Positions 33,617-44,704 of a stretch of DNA of 64,000 nucleotides are shown piece by piece. Below the pieces are notes generated by a model that had not been told where the DNA came from, did no database searches, and worked only from the letters and a program-made list of their open reading frames with translations. The DNA comes from Zingiber officinale (taxonomy: Eukaryota; Streptophyta; Magnoliopsida; Zingiberales; Zingiberaceae). A program made the translations under genes and the position numbers. The stretch spans positions 28,340,492 through 28,404,491 of the forward strand of contig NC_056004.1 of NCBI RefSeq assembly GCF_018446385.1, written 5' to 3'. Numbering within the stretch: position 1 is the first letter of the stretch; each line of letters opens with the position of its first letter.

Positions 33617-34485
33617 TGTTAGGACCATTGGCGACCGGCTAGAGGGGGGGTGAATAGCCCTTGCACAAATAAAAATAAAAATACCTTCCTCAACTTATAA
33701 CTTAAACAAATACTTACATAAAAAGAAAGGAAACCAAAAAGACAGAGACACAGAAGTTTTTACTTGGTTACAACCGGGGAAATTGTTAATCCAAGGAAGT
33801 ATAACACACTAATATCTCCTTCAAGCAGAGAAGTCTCTTTACAACAATGATCGCACAAAATGAAGAAGCTAAATGAAAACTAGAAGCGTACATGTGTTAT
33901 TTCTTAAGATGCTTGTTGTATTTAGCTTCTTGGACCAAGGCTGTATTTATAGCCTTGGTCGGGGTGCCTGGAAGGGTTTCAGGCACTTGGAGGATAAAAT
34001 TTTATCTCCTTCGTAATGGATCACGGTGAAACGCGATCCAGATAAAACTCCATTCCGAGCACTCGGACCAGGAAAGTCAATCACGTTGACTTTTTCCAGT
34101 CCGCACCTTCTGCTCCGGCTCCGCTTGCTTCGGTCCAAGTCTTCTCCTCCGGTTCCGCTCGCTTGGGTGATTTCGGCCATCCGGAATAGGGCTCACCCGA
34201 ACCCAACTTCCGGCCTTCTCCTCGAGCAAGCTTCCGCTCCGACTTCTCGTCGCTTGGAAACGTCGCGCGCCTCCTTCTCTTCTACCTGCGTACTCTTCCG
34301 CAGAACCTCGTCCCTCAGACGTACCGAGCTCGTCTGCTCTTTCCCGTGCCGTCTTTCTCGCTAGCTGCGTCTTTTGCTCGACTCCTTGTGCTCCTAAGTT
34401 CCTGCACACTTAGATACAAGGTTAAACATAATAGGATCTAACTTAACTTGTTTGATCACATTAAAACAACCTTGGGATACCAACA
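33617..34485 (-). repeat. 5' LTR of short gag-only copia
   Basis: It is 869 bp, with ends matching the partner LTR. A perfect 10-bp inverted repeat, GACCAAGGCT (33933-33942) and AGCCTTGGTC (33951-33960), encloses an 8-nt loop holding the TATA box (minus-strand ATAAATAC). Confidence 0.88.
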
Positions 34486-34950
34486 ATATGATGCTTTGTG
34501 TTCCCTGGGAATCCCTCTAACAATTATGTTTTGTTGGAAATCCGCCCAGATAATAATATGAGGCTAAGTGCTTCAGACCCGGGCAACATTTTACCTAGTC
34601 GAGTGGGCATTAAGAGATTCACAAATCTCGGGGAAGCCAACCTGTGACTGATCGATTGTGAGACGGGTCCAACATCCCGACCAGCCTAAAAGACCGACTG
34701 CCTCAAAACCCGATCAACTACTAACTGACCAGTTGTGTTATCTTTTAGGTAAAAGACCGGACTCCATATATTTGGTCGAATTAAGGGTTAGTCAATCATT
34801 ACTTGCCTAGCTTGTACCCCTATTAGTTTAGACCTTAGAACCCTAATGTTAGATGAATGATGGAACCACTCGAGGGATGCTCCCTACCATTGACGTTGAT
34901 CACGACATCAGTTTAATTTTGATCATCACATCATCTCTTTTCCTGAGTCC
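34486..34950. other. Host flank of nested insertions, no recognisable gene
   Basis: This continues the sequence interrupted at 30685. It includes phrases resembling the GACCGA-type LTR repeats (cgaccagcctaaaagaccgactgcc) and may be an old LTR fragment. I see no long open frame. Confidence 0.35.
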
Positions 34951-35640
34951 ATATATATATATAGGATTGATATCCTGCGCGCCCGCACAATGCGCGACTG
35001 TGCGCGCGCGCAAGATATCAATCGATTTTTTTTTAATATTTTAAATTAAAAAAATCAATTAAAAAAATAAATATTTCCTTATATAAATTTCTAATACATT
35101 AATATATCCCCTCAACATATTACAATACACAATAAATACTTAAATTTATTTTATTTTAATTTTTTTTTAAAACCAAACACTATAACCTAATTGGGAAGGC
35201 TGAACCCTACAGATAAAATCTAAAAAAATAACTTAAAAACTATAACACAAAGTCTGAACCCTAGAAATAAAATTTTTTAAAAATATTTTATTTATTAAAA
35301 AAAATAAACATTTCTTTATATAAATTTCTAATACATCAATATATCCCCTCAACATATTACAATATTCAATAAATACTTAAATTTATTTTATTTTATTTTT
35401 TTTAAACCAAACACTATAACATAATTGGAAAGTCTGAATCCTGTAGATAAAATCTAAAAAAAAATAGTTTAAAAACTATAACCCAAAGCCTGAACTCTAG
35501 AAATAAAATTTATAAAAAAAATTTTATTTATTTTTTTAATTCAAAATTTTAAAAAAATAAAAAAAATAAAATGAGTGATATCCTGCACGCACATTTATGT
35601 ACTGTGGGTTATCAAAACTTTTTATATATATATATATATA
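34950..35640. repeat. AT-rich insertion with 237 bp tandem duplication
   Basis: Two copies of a ~237 bp AT-rich unit (about 35058-35294 and 35295-35531) contain the shared phrase tatataaatttctaatacat. A GC-rich hairpin precedes them (34967-35022): gattgatatc...gatatcaatc arms enclosing alternating GCGC runs. A second gatatcctgc phrase at 35577-35586 and TA runs bound the right end, so the whole may be a decayed DNA transposon. No coding capacity. Confidence 0.55.
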
Positions 35641-36495
35641 AATCGAATTAGTGAATCGGTTAAAAATAAGTTGGGCAACCTAATATAAACTTCCACCGAT
35701 GCTATCTGACTCATCCGATCAATCAATTCTTCGTTTCTCTTCTCTCACCGCGCCTTCCTTGACTATTCCCGACCGTAAGCGTAGTCTCCCCGCGCCCATA
35801 AGGTTCGTTCTCTTCTCCAAAAGCCCTTCTCTGTTCTAATGTGGATCATTGTTGTTATTTTTTGTCCCGTATTTTGGCGCGTTGAGCTTCTGAATGAAGT
35901 GGTGGAGGAGAATAGACAGCGATCGAGCTCGGGTCGTTTTTCCTTTTGGTGCTATTTCTACGATCTCTGAGTTCTTCCCACTCTGTCGCCTGCTCGGGTC
36001 GTTTTTCCTGCTCCGTCGCCTGCCGTGAGCATTTCCAGTTGCACCCGATGCTGTTGGCGGTCCAAGGGACAATCCAAACGCTCGGCGCGCGGCGTTTGCC
36101 CTCGTGAGCCCTCGGGTCCCGAGGCCTCTTACCGCAAACGGGAAAGCTTGTGAGAACGCCATGGGGTCCCATGCAACGAAGCGATCCTCCTTTTTGCCTT
36201 TCCGGAGATTTAGGGCAGCGACGGAACTGATTGATAGATCTCCACTTCCCGTTGTAGTTTCCTGTGGCTCCTAATCCGAGGCGTCTCCCAGTCAAATGCT
36301 CTCTCCTTTTTCTCTGACGAAAATGTTGAGCCTTACATCGATTTGCACCTCCCCTTTGTTGCTGCAGGTTGAGTACTCTCCCTAAAAAGTTCTGAACTTC
36401 AATGGTTTCTAATTTCTAGATAGGGCTTCCAGTGAGCCTGCGAACTCTTCTGCAAACCAAGAATCTAGGGCGAAGTGTCTCGAGACGCGAGGAAG
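35641..36495 (+). promoter_or_regulatory. Upstream region of the TPD1-like gene
   Basis: This stretch is GC-richer than its surroundings and has pyrimidine-rich leader-like segments (35725-35830) with a possible donor site at ataag/gttcg (about 35802). It may hold a 5' UTR exon of the gene at 36496 or a promoter with an unrelated non-coding transcript. Open frames of 108 and 146 residues on the minus strand (35836-36295) look incidental. Confidence 0.35.
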
Positions 36496-37653
36496 ATGAC
36501 AGGCGATTTAACGCGGTTTTTCGCGGCGGCCACGGCGGCGATTCCGGCTGTTGCGTTACTGCTGCTGCTCTCCTACGGTCAGTGTCAAAACAAGTTCAGG
36601 AGTACCACCTTTATTTTATCTCTCTCCCTCTTTTAATTTATATGTTTATTATAATTTGATCGATTAAGATTTGTTCTTCTCCTTTTGTAGTACGTACAGT
36701 GTGTTACCTGCCGCGGGTGCATCAAACCGAGATCAATCTCGTCTCCCACAATCACCGCAGGCTACTTCAAGTCGACGAAGGTAAATTACTATTTATTCAT
36801 AATTAATCAATCACATCACAGCCCAGCAGGCCTCACGCAAGTCCAGTCCGTTCAGTCGCCATGCAAACCGCGAGATCAAACGGCTACACGAACGGTTAGC
36901 GCGGCCCGCAGGTGGTTGCATGCCCTACGGCCGACGCGCACCATGCGCTCACACAGACGAACTACCGCCATTTCCACTACACTATTCCTGAACTTGTCAA
37001 CTAATTCCCTGCCGTCTGTCGTATGTCGAGGATCGTAATAAAAAATAAGAAACCGAGGGCCGTCGCTCTGCTTGATCCCTTCTTCTGACATTCTGCCGGC
37101 CGGTCTATCTCCATTTCTACCCTCGTGTCGTTTTCCTCAAGCGCGTTGAGTTGGTTTTTGTTTGGGGCTCGATCGGTCTCCTCTAGGATCTGGTTTAGCT
37201 TTAACAAATTACAGGACAACATCCATTACATTTACCTTTATTTTGTGCAGCGTGCGGTTACTAATTCTCTAGGAACGGGATGATGGTGCAGGTACAACTT
37301 CATCGGGCTCTACGCAGCGGGTGGGCGACCAGTGCAGCATGGACGACATTGTGGTGTACCAGGGTGCGACTGGGCCGCTGCCGAGCGGGATTCCGACGTA
37401 CACAGTGTCGGTGCTGAACCTTTGCTCCGTCTCCGGAGGCTGTTCTTTAGGCAACATTCACCTGAGATGCGCAGCCTTCAGCTCTGCCCGCCTCATCAAC
37501 CCGCGCATCTTCCGCCGCCTCAGCATCAATGACTGCCTCCTCAACGACGGCCGCCCGTTGGCCCCCGGCTCAGTAGTTTCCTTCCAGTACGCCAACTCCT
37601 TTTCTTATAGGCTCGTCATTTCTAATGCCACGTGCGCTAAGGAGCAATCCTGA
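36496..37653 (+). CDS. TPD1-like: TPD1-like (TAPETUM DETERMINANT1) secreted cysteine-rich protein
   Basis: Three exons: 36496-36577, 36691-36780, 37292-37653, with GT-AG introns of 113 and 511 bp; the joined frame encodes 177 residues, close to Arabidopsis TPD1 (176). Residues 1-28 form a signal peptide (alanine- and leucine-rich core). A variable segment with NHRRLLQ (48-54) precedes the conserved domain (68-172): VGDQCSMDDIVV, PLPSGIPTYTV, FSSARLINPRIFRRL, NDCLLNDGRPL, VSFQYANSFSY. Six domain cysteines (72, 102, 108, 117, 139, 172) would form disulfides. TPD1 is a ligand of the EMS1/MSP1 receptor kinase that specifies tapetum. Here residues 117-119 are CAA where the family usually has CGW. 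The frame is intact. It may be a TPD1 paralogue (TDL) with a different role. Confidence 0.9.
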
Positions 37654-37719
37654 GAATTATTATCCTTAATTATCTTTAAAATAAATTAAATATTAAAATA
37701 AATATAATTTTATTATTTG

Positions 37720-39530
37720 CTATTTAATAATAGAAAATAATATTAAATTAATTTTAATCGTTTAAGATTTATTATGGGGTATCATAATCCATATTTATAT
37801 GAATCAATTGAATTTATACTCATTATTCTATGAATCAATTGTGTTTACACTCGTTATTCCTTTTCACATACTCTTATTATTTCTTCAAATATTATTTAAT
37901 CTTCTAGTTTTACACAAACAATCAAAGATCCAAATTATTGTGCTGCGATGATTAAAAAGTTTGATACTCTTCTTCGCAATACAACCTGAAACTTAGTTCC
38001 TTATATTCCATTTATGAATATTATGAGCTCTAAATAGATTTACTAAATTAAGTATCATTCAGATGCATCTATTAGACGTAACAAAGCTTACCTTATTGTT
38101 AAAGGCTCTAATCGACAATCAGGTATTAACTTCAATAATACTTTTAGTCAAAGTCATCAAAATTACAACTATCAAATTGCTATTGTCTATAGCTGTTAGT
38201 TTCAATTAGTCGATACGACAACTAACTATTTCTAATACTTTCCTTCATGGACACCTTGAAAAAACTGTTTTTATAGAGCAATCACTTGGATTCATCTATC
38301 CGCAACTTCCAATACATATGTGTCAACTTCAGAAATTTATATATGATGTTCGGCAAACACCTCGTGAATGGTTTTATAGTCTATCTACCTAGTTTCATAC
38401 TCAATGATTTTTTAGCTCAAAGAAATACTCTTCTATATTCTACAAATTTAATGAAGAATTTTTAATATTTGTTCTGATTTACATGGATGATATCTTAATA
38501 ACTGGGTATTAATCAAAACGACATTACTACTTTACTCTATCTTTTTCATCAAGAGTTTCCTATTTGGGATTTTGGCAACACTCGTTTATTTCCTTGGCAT
38601 GGAGTTTCTCTCATATTTTGAAGGTGGTCGTCTCTCTTAGAGCAAATATATTACTGAACTTCTATAATGAGCTAAAATGGATGATGCACGTTCTATCTCC
38701 ACACCAATCATTAAAGGTGATTTCATTGCACATTCATCCTCCTCTTCAATGGTTGGCCCCTAAATCTTTAGAAGCATTATTGGTGCCCTACAATATGTCA
38801 CCACTACATGACCCGATGTTGCTTTCGCTATCAATCGTGTCTGCCAATTTATGTATGCTCCTACTGAACACTATTGGGAAGGTGTTAAGAGAATTCTTCT
38901 ATATCTCAATGGTACTATTCTACATGGTCTTCTTTTATATCGTCAATGCTCACGAGAGTTGATTGCCTACAGTAATGTAGAATGGGCCGATCTCCCGAAG
39001 ATAGACGTTTTACTAATGGATATGTCATATTTCTTAGGAGAAATCTTGTTTCCTGACTTTTAAAGAAGCAACCTATAGTCTCTCACTTAAGTAGTGAAGA
39101 TGAATATAAAATTATAACTAACGCGATGACAAAAATTATTTAACTACAATATCTTCTTTTGTAATTACACTTTTCCCCAACTGGTATGCCCAAAATCTGG
39201 TGTGATAAAATTGGAGCAACTTATCTGGTAGCAAATCCTATTTTTCATGCTGATATCAAGCATGTAGAGATTAAGTTTTATTTTGTTTGCGAACATGTGA
39301 CGACTCGACAACTTTCAGTTTCTTACATCTCTACTGTAGATTAAATTATTGATGTATTTACCAAACCATTATCTAGACAACGTTCCACCAAGTTAGTATT
39401 CAAACTTAACGTTCAGGCACTCCCGTTGAATTTGGCAGGGGCAATAATAATAATAAAAAATAACCTCAAATTGATTTTAATCAATTAAAATTTATTATAT
39501 TCGGCATCATAATCAAGATAGACATTAATT
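37720..39530 (+). mobile_element. Decayed copia relic H with LTR remnants
   Basis: Similar AT-rich sequence containing taagatttattatggggtatcataatc (about 37764-37790) and its counterpart (39484-39512) flank an internal region, which I read as LTR remnants. Inside are RT phrases in the plus strand, a polypurine-like tggcaggggc (39435-39444) before the right remnant, and no gag or integrase. The left remnant begins about 70 bp after the TPD1-like stop codon. Confidence 0.6.
38150..39420 (+). pseudogene. Copia RT and RNase H pseudogene
   Basis: Frame-broken plus-strand sequence gives FLHGHLEKTVFMEQSLGF-like phrases (38240-38300), the catalytic YMDDIL block (about 38480-38497), then RNase H phrases (AINRVCQFMYAPTEHYWEGVKRILLYL, about 38827-38910). 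Many stops and frameshifts are present. It lacks upstream gag, protease and integrase. Confidence 0.78.
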
Positions 39531-40121
39531 AAATAGCGAAAATAATATTTTTAAATATATTATAATCATTACTAAACTTATAATTGTATGTCATATTTAA
39601 TCTTTTCATTATTGTTTGAATAATTTGTGTAAATAAGTCTATTGAATTTTAATAATAATATGATAAAAATATTATTTTCTATTATATTTTTTCTCTATCT
39701 ATCAATTTCTACAATGATGCCCTACACACCCTTACCCAGAACACTCCCGGGTAACCCTCATAGGTCTGGGTGCCCGCTCAGGCTCCTTATTAATTTTTAA
39801 GAATCAGGGGTGCTCAGGATAGCATTCGGGCTTTCAGACGGGCATCCGGGCACCTCTCTATATATATATAAAAGATACACTATAGATGAACTGTTAGAGA
39901 CTTCGTTCGTGACAATGTTCGAGGTATTTGGATTAAATACAGACGACTCGATTCATACAGTACTTTTTTAATTTATTGTTTTAGCTTAGCGTTAAGTCAA
40001 TTAAATTTTACCTTTAGGGTTTAGGGGTTGGATTATAGTCTTCAAGTTAAAAATAAATTAAAAATTTTTAAGTGTTCACATGGTATAATATATGTATTTT
40101 GAGTGTTTAGGGTTTATGATC
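39531..40121. other. AT-rich intergenic DNA
   Basis: A GC-richer patch with repeated CCCGGGT/GGGCACC phrases at 39720-39860 breaks the AT-rich run. I see no coding sequence. Confidence 0.45.
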
Positions 40122-40124
40122 TAA

Positions 40125-40408
40125 GAGCATCCACGTCAGATACTCTATTCAAAAATTTTATCCTAAATTTTGGATAGGGTAGTTAAAAAATCTTTGTATC
40201 AGTTATCGTATTTATTTATTAAATTATGCATTTATAAACAGTATTTCTCTAAATTTAGGGAATGGATTCCATTTCCTACATTATAGAGGAGAGAGAAAAA
40301 ATAAGGAAGTTGATATATGATGTATTGAAAAGTGGATATTTAAATTTAATAAAGTAAATTTTTATTCTAAATTATACATTTTGGATAAAGAAATTGATAT
40401 GGATACTC
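40125..40408. mobile_element. Tourist-like MITE
   Basis: A 284 bp AT-rich segment has ends GAGCATCCACGTCAG and, on the other strand, GAGTATCCATATCAA (12 of 15 match), flanked by TAA on both sides (40122-40124, 40409-40411). The terminal GAGCATCC motif and three-base TWA-type duplication fit PIF/Harbinger-derived Tourist MITEs. It has no coding capacity. Confidence 0.6.
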
Positions 40409-40439
40409 TAAAAAAAAATTTATTTAAAAAAAAAAAAAA

Positions 40440-40980
40440 AAACAATCGAGACATCTAGATGAATTACAAGCACCTCAACCAAGGAGTCACGGACTAAGGA
40501 GTCTGCACATTTGCTCATGCACGACTTCGTGGACGAATGAGGAAACTCGAGATATCCGAAAGTGAGTCGGACACTTAGCCCCGAGCACCTTGAGTTCACT
40601 TAGTCACTCACATAGTCATGCATAGGAGGGAATAAAAAAAATTGAAAAAATGTTAGCTGGCACCACACGCCATCGGATAAGGCGCACCTAGAATTAATCT
40701 AACTCTCAGACCCTATATATATATATAATTATGTCAATAAAATTTTATATTTAGATTATATTCAAAATGGAAATTATTTTGGATGTTGTAGGATAAGATG
40801 GGTAGGATATTAAAATTTATTGACTTAATCCGAGCTTAAAAAAATATACACAAAAATGTAATATATATATATATATATATATATAATTATGTCAATAAAA
40901 TTTTATATTTAGATTATATTCCGAGCTTAAAAAAATATACAAAAAAATGTAAAAAAAATCCATAATACGTTGGGCACGCA
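40440..40980. repeat. AT-rich DNA with ~155 bp direct duplication
   Basis: The block (ta)n-aattatgtcaataaaattttat...attatattc occurs at about 40713-40761 and 40870-40921. Each copy is followed, sooner or later, by ccgagcttaaaaaaatatac. The larger repeat includes a run of TA dinucleotides (40861-40883). No coding sequence seen. Confidence 0.6.
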
Positions 40981-41247
40981 TAGGCGTGCAAGCGCTAGTG
41001 TACAACGTATATAAAAGAGATAAAAAAGAATTAACAGAATTGACAAGATCAATCCACAAAATCAAATTAGTATTAAGATTATTTTAATAATTCTATTATA
41101 ATTATTAGAATAATTCTGTTATTTATAAATTAGTTAATTGATCAAGTAATTTTTGAACATTATATATTATATTATTCTTATGGTAAACATCAATAAAAAT
41201 AAAATTTATTATTACTCTTATATTATTTCTTTCTCTTTTCTTATTTT
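40981..41247 (+). repeat. 3' part of copia G LTR, left of element C
   Basis: Sequence such as cttatggtaaacatcaataaaaataaaatttattattactc and ttctttctctt resembles the U5 end of plant copia LTRs. It continues at 48395-48410 directly into a PBS-like block. Element C is inserted a few bases before that PBS. Only this LTR end is recognisable. Confidence 0.5.
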
Positions 41248-42873
41248 TGTTGGTGCAATATTCCCTAGGTCAAGGTTGACCTGGTTGACTGAGTCTTGAT
41301 GTTTGAGTTTCGATATTTGACAATACATGTAGACAACACATGGAGATTGCAGGTGCGATTGTTTATGTGGGGAGATTGTGAAGGAGAGTCAAGTAGGTCA
41401 AGGTTGACTAGATACTTGACTGGAAAATCCTAGTGAGTGAAGCCAGGTGAAAGTCCTGGTGAGTGAAGCCAGGCAGGTGTGAAAAGTCCTAGTGAGTGAA
41501 GCTAGGCAGAAGAAAATTCTGGTGAGTGAAGCCAGGTAAAAGACCTAGTGAGTGAAGCTAGGCAGTTGGGAAATCCTGGTGAGTGAAGCCAGGTGAAAGA
41601 CCTAGTGAGTGAAGCTAGGCAGTTGGGAAATCCTGGTGAGTAAAGCTAGGTGAAAGACCTAGTGAGTGAAGCTAGGCAGTTGGGAAGTCCTAGTGAGTGA
41701 AGCTAGGCAGTAAGAAAAGACCTGGTGAGTGAAGCCAGACAGTTGGGAAGTCCAAGTAGGTTAAAGGGATTGACCAGATACTTGGCACGAGGAAATCCAG
41801 ATGGGTCAAGGTTTGCCTAGAAATCTGGCGAAACTCTAAGTGGGTCATGGAGGACCGGACACTTAGCACGAGGAGAAAAATCCAAGTGGGTCAAAGGGAT
41901 TGACCAGACACTTGGTGAGGGAGTCCTGGCAGGTCAAGGATGACCGGATGCTAGGCATGATGTACCAACAGGTCATGGTTGACTGGATGTTGGTTTAGGG
42001 GACTTTGGACTTGGTTTTGGGCAAAAACCTTGAGCTAGATCGATCAGCCGACCGATTGGCTCATGCCCAATCGATCGGCTGATCGATTGGGTGAGTCCCC
42101 GCGACAAGCCTCCTCCCAATCGATCAGTGGATCGATTGGGAGAAGCTCACGATCGCACAGAATGACTCTGGATCGATCGACCGATTGATTCAGAGCCTCC
42201 AATCGATCAGCCGATCGATTGGGAGTCGCGATTCTGTGCGATAAGCCCTGGATCAATCGGGCGATCGATCCAGGCAATTCCCGAGAGCACAGAGGCGCTC
42301 TGGATCGATCGGCAGATCGATCCAAAGCCTCCCCAATCGATTGGGAGTAATCCAATCGATTGAGATTCGACCGTTGGCGTCGTATTTAGCTGTTGGCGAG
42401 TGTTTCTCTCGGTAGAACTCTCGGCTTTCTTCTCCAGCGACAACAGTGACCACAGAGCTTCTCCACAGTCACTCTCACGCCAGATCTTGAAGGTTCTTGG
42501 AGGCTTTTCCAAGTCAAGAGGCGAATCTACAGCAAGAAGAAGAAGCTAGGGTTAGGGTTTATTGTGTAAACCATGTAAGCTTTCCCTTGTATTTGCTTCT
42601 CTTTGTTTCTTGTTGTATTGAGAGTATTGTAGAGCTTCTCTGCCTTCGGTAGTTACCGAAAAGGAGTATTTACATAGTGGAGGGTGAGTTATTGTGTTGA
42701 TCCTTGGATTAGTCACCTCTTCTTGAGGTGGATACCAAGTAAATCCCTAGTGTTAGCATTGAGTGTTGTTTCTTTGTGTTTTCCACTGCATTTCACCATA
42801 AGAAACAAGCAACGAAGAGCACGAGATCACGCCGAGCTATTCACCCCCCTCTAGCTACATTTCGGTCCCAACA
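41248..42873 (+). repeat. 5' LTR of element C
   Basis: It is 1626 bp, TGTTGGTGCA...GGTCCCAACA. In order: GTGAGTGAAGC(C/T)AGG minisatellite (41415-41740), phrases pairing GGTCAA with dyads (41750-41990), GATCGATC palindrome cluster (42035-42365), TATA-like GTATTTAG (42382-42389) 16 bp on, then a leader to the LTR end. The motif of the cluster (CAATCGATC.GATCGATTG and TGGATCGATC.GATCGATCCA) differs from that of element A. Confidence 0.9.
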
Positions 42874-42998
42874 AGTGGTATCAGAGCGAGGTCGCTCTTC
42901 ACCGGAATCATCGCCGGAAGGGGCAACAAGGCTAGAGGGTGTAGAAGTTGGAGCAAATTCTATCAAGTCAAAGACTTCATCATCAAGCTCAACTTCAA

Positions 42999-44704
42999 AT
43001 GGAATTCGGAGATGGATTCGGATTCGACACGAGGGTGCCTCCACCATATGTATCCACGAGTTTCGATTCTTGGAATCTAGAATCGAAAACTTTCTTATGA
43101 TGGAGATAGAGCAATGGTTTGCTCTCATGGAAGGCTTCAAAGCTCCAAGAAATTCAAAAGGCAAGATCCTCAAGAAAAGCAAATGGAGTCAAAAACAAAT
43201 TCAAAGGTGCTAGGCGAATGACAAGGTAACCAAACTATTGGTTAATTTATTGCCAAGCACAATTCTTTGCAAAATTGGAGAATTTGAAGATGCGAAAGAA
43301 TTATGGAGAAAGTTGGCTGAGATTCATGAGATCCCCTCCACTGTACGAAATAATGAAGAATCCAAAGAGGGCGACTCGGTAGATCAAGACCAAGAGGAGG
43401 AGAATTCCGAGGTTGAGAGATGCTCAACACCGGAGGAAGAAGAAGATCCATCCTCTATGGAGCACAAAGATACAAGCAGAGTATACTCCTTATTTCATGA
43501 GCATGAGGATTCGGAAGTTGAGAGATACTCAATGTCCGAGGATGAAGAGGTAGAAGCCTCCGCCTCTAGGATTGAGGGGGAGCGTGGATCATCATTGGCG
43601 GATCAAGAAGAAGCCTCTACATCCGGATCAAAAGGAGAAGAAGTCATCCCTACAAGCAAAGGTATACCAATTTCAATTGTTAATAATAAAGATCATATTA
43701 TTTGTTTTGAGTGTAGGAAAAAAGGAGATTACAAGAGCAAATGCCCTAAATTGGTCAAGAAGAAGGGCTAAGTGGCACCAAAGGGCAAGGAGAAGCCCAA
43801 AGAGACCGCTCCCGGAACAAAGAAGAGCAAGGAGCGCATTGTGTGCTTTTCTTGCAATCAAAGGGGACACTATCGGAGTCAATGTCCCAAGGGGAAGAAA
43901 GCGATCAAGGCTCAAGGAGGAAGCACAACTCAAGGGGGAGCTCCAAGGTAAAACACAAGGTATCTTTTGTTGAGCCTACCCCTTTAAATAATGGTAAAAA
44001 GCCTATTAGTTCTAATTTATATCATTTTAATGTTATCTACCAAAGAAATAGGAAGCATGATAGCATTAAGGAAAAACATGTAGCTCTTTATGCTAAAACG
44101 ATCACACCTAGGTCTAGGAAGATAGATAAAAATTTAGGCAAGAATTTTAAGGATTTTAGTTACAAGCCTAAAAATAAAATTGCTCAAGGATTAAATGAAA
44201 AACCAAAAACTAAGGATTTAATGAGAGAAAATCAAGTCTTGAGGTCAAGACTTGATAAATTAGAAAAGACCCTAAAAAGGATGGAAAATATCCTAAAAGG
44301 ACAAAATGAGCAAAATCTAAGTTTAGCACAACAAGGGTTATAGAGGTTTGGAATACAAACCTAAAACCAAAAGGAATGTGCCTTCTTACTATAGAGTTCC
44401 ATATAGTTATGGAACTAACCCTAGGCCTAGTGATCAAGTCAAAAATACTAGGGAAGTTATTTCTAGAAGTATTTTTGCAACACCAAACGTAACCACGACT
44501 TCTAAGAAGTCTAAGAAAGTCACTAAGAATGTCAGAAGGGAAGCAATCCCTAGGGTTGACCTAGAAAATGTGACCAAGGCCCCTAAGAAGCCTAACAAGG
44601 TCACTAGGAAGATATCTAGGGAGGCTATTCCTAGTGAGTACCTAGAGCATCCAAGGAGCATCAATAGGTGTTGGGTTCCTAGGAGCATTTTCTCTACCCC
44701 TTAG
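42999..44704 (+). pseudogene. Copia gag of element C, stops and frameshifts, two zinc knuckles
   Basis: The ATG at 42999 opens MEFGDGFGFDTRVPPPY; a one-base deletion near 43068 shifts the frame. Then MMEIEQWFALMEGFKAP, a TAG at 43211-43213 where element A has GAG, and FEDAKELWRKLAEIHE follow, with acidic repeats. The first knuckle, CFECRKKGDYKSKC (about 43702-43743), has Asp for His; a TAA follows at 43769-43771. The second, CFSCNQRGHYRSQC (about 43840-43880), is intact. After another frame change, a lysine-rich, coiled-coil-like tail (ENQVLRSRLDKLEKTLKRME) continues, with a stop at 44341-44343. Confidence 0.85.

Larger units (their letters stand above)
30686..34485 (-). mobile_element. SIRE-like copia, short gag-only element
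   Basis: This is a complete 3.8 kb insertion with target duplication ATATG (30681-30685 and 34486-34490). On the minus strand the 5' LTR is 33617-34485, a mutated PBS (AAGTGGTTTCA) abuts it, gag spans about 33560-32310, then about 0.77 kb of AT-rich non-coding DNA, a polypurine tract (aaaaaggtggagat, 31543-31556), and 3' LTR 30686-31542. No pol is present. It is the same family as the truncated copia at 14691-17086. Confidence 0.9.

Noticed and set aside
35836..36295. Overlapping minus-strand frames of 108 and 146 residues upstream of the TPD1-like gene
   Set aside because: GC-rich composition with no recognisable domain; more likely non-coding leader or promoter.
36876..37222. Minus-strand frames inside the second intron of the TPD1-like gene
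   Set aside because: No domain, and the plus-strand intron boundaries keep the TPD1 frame exactly.
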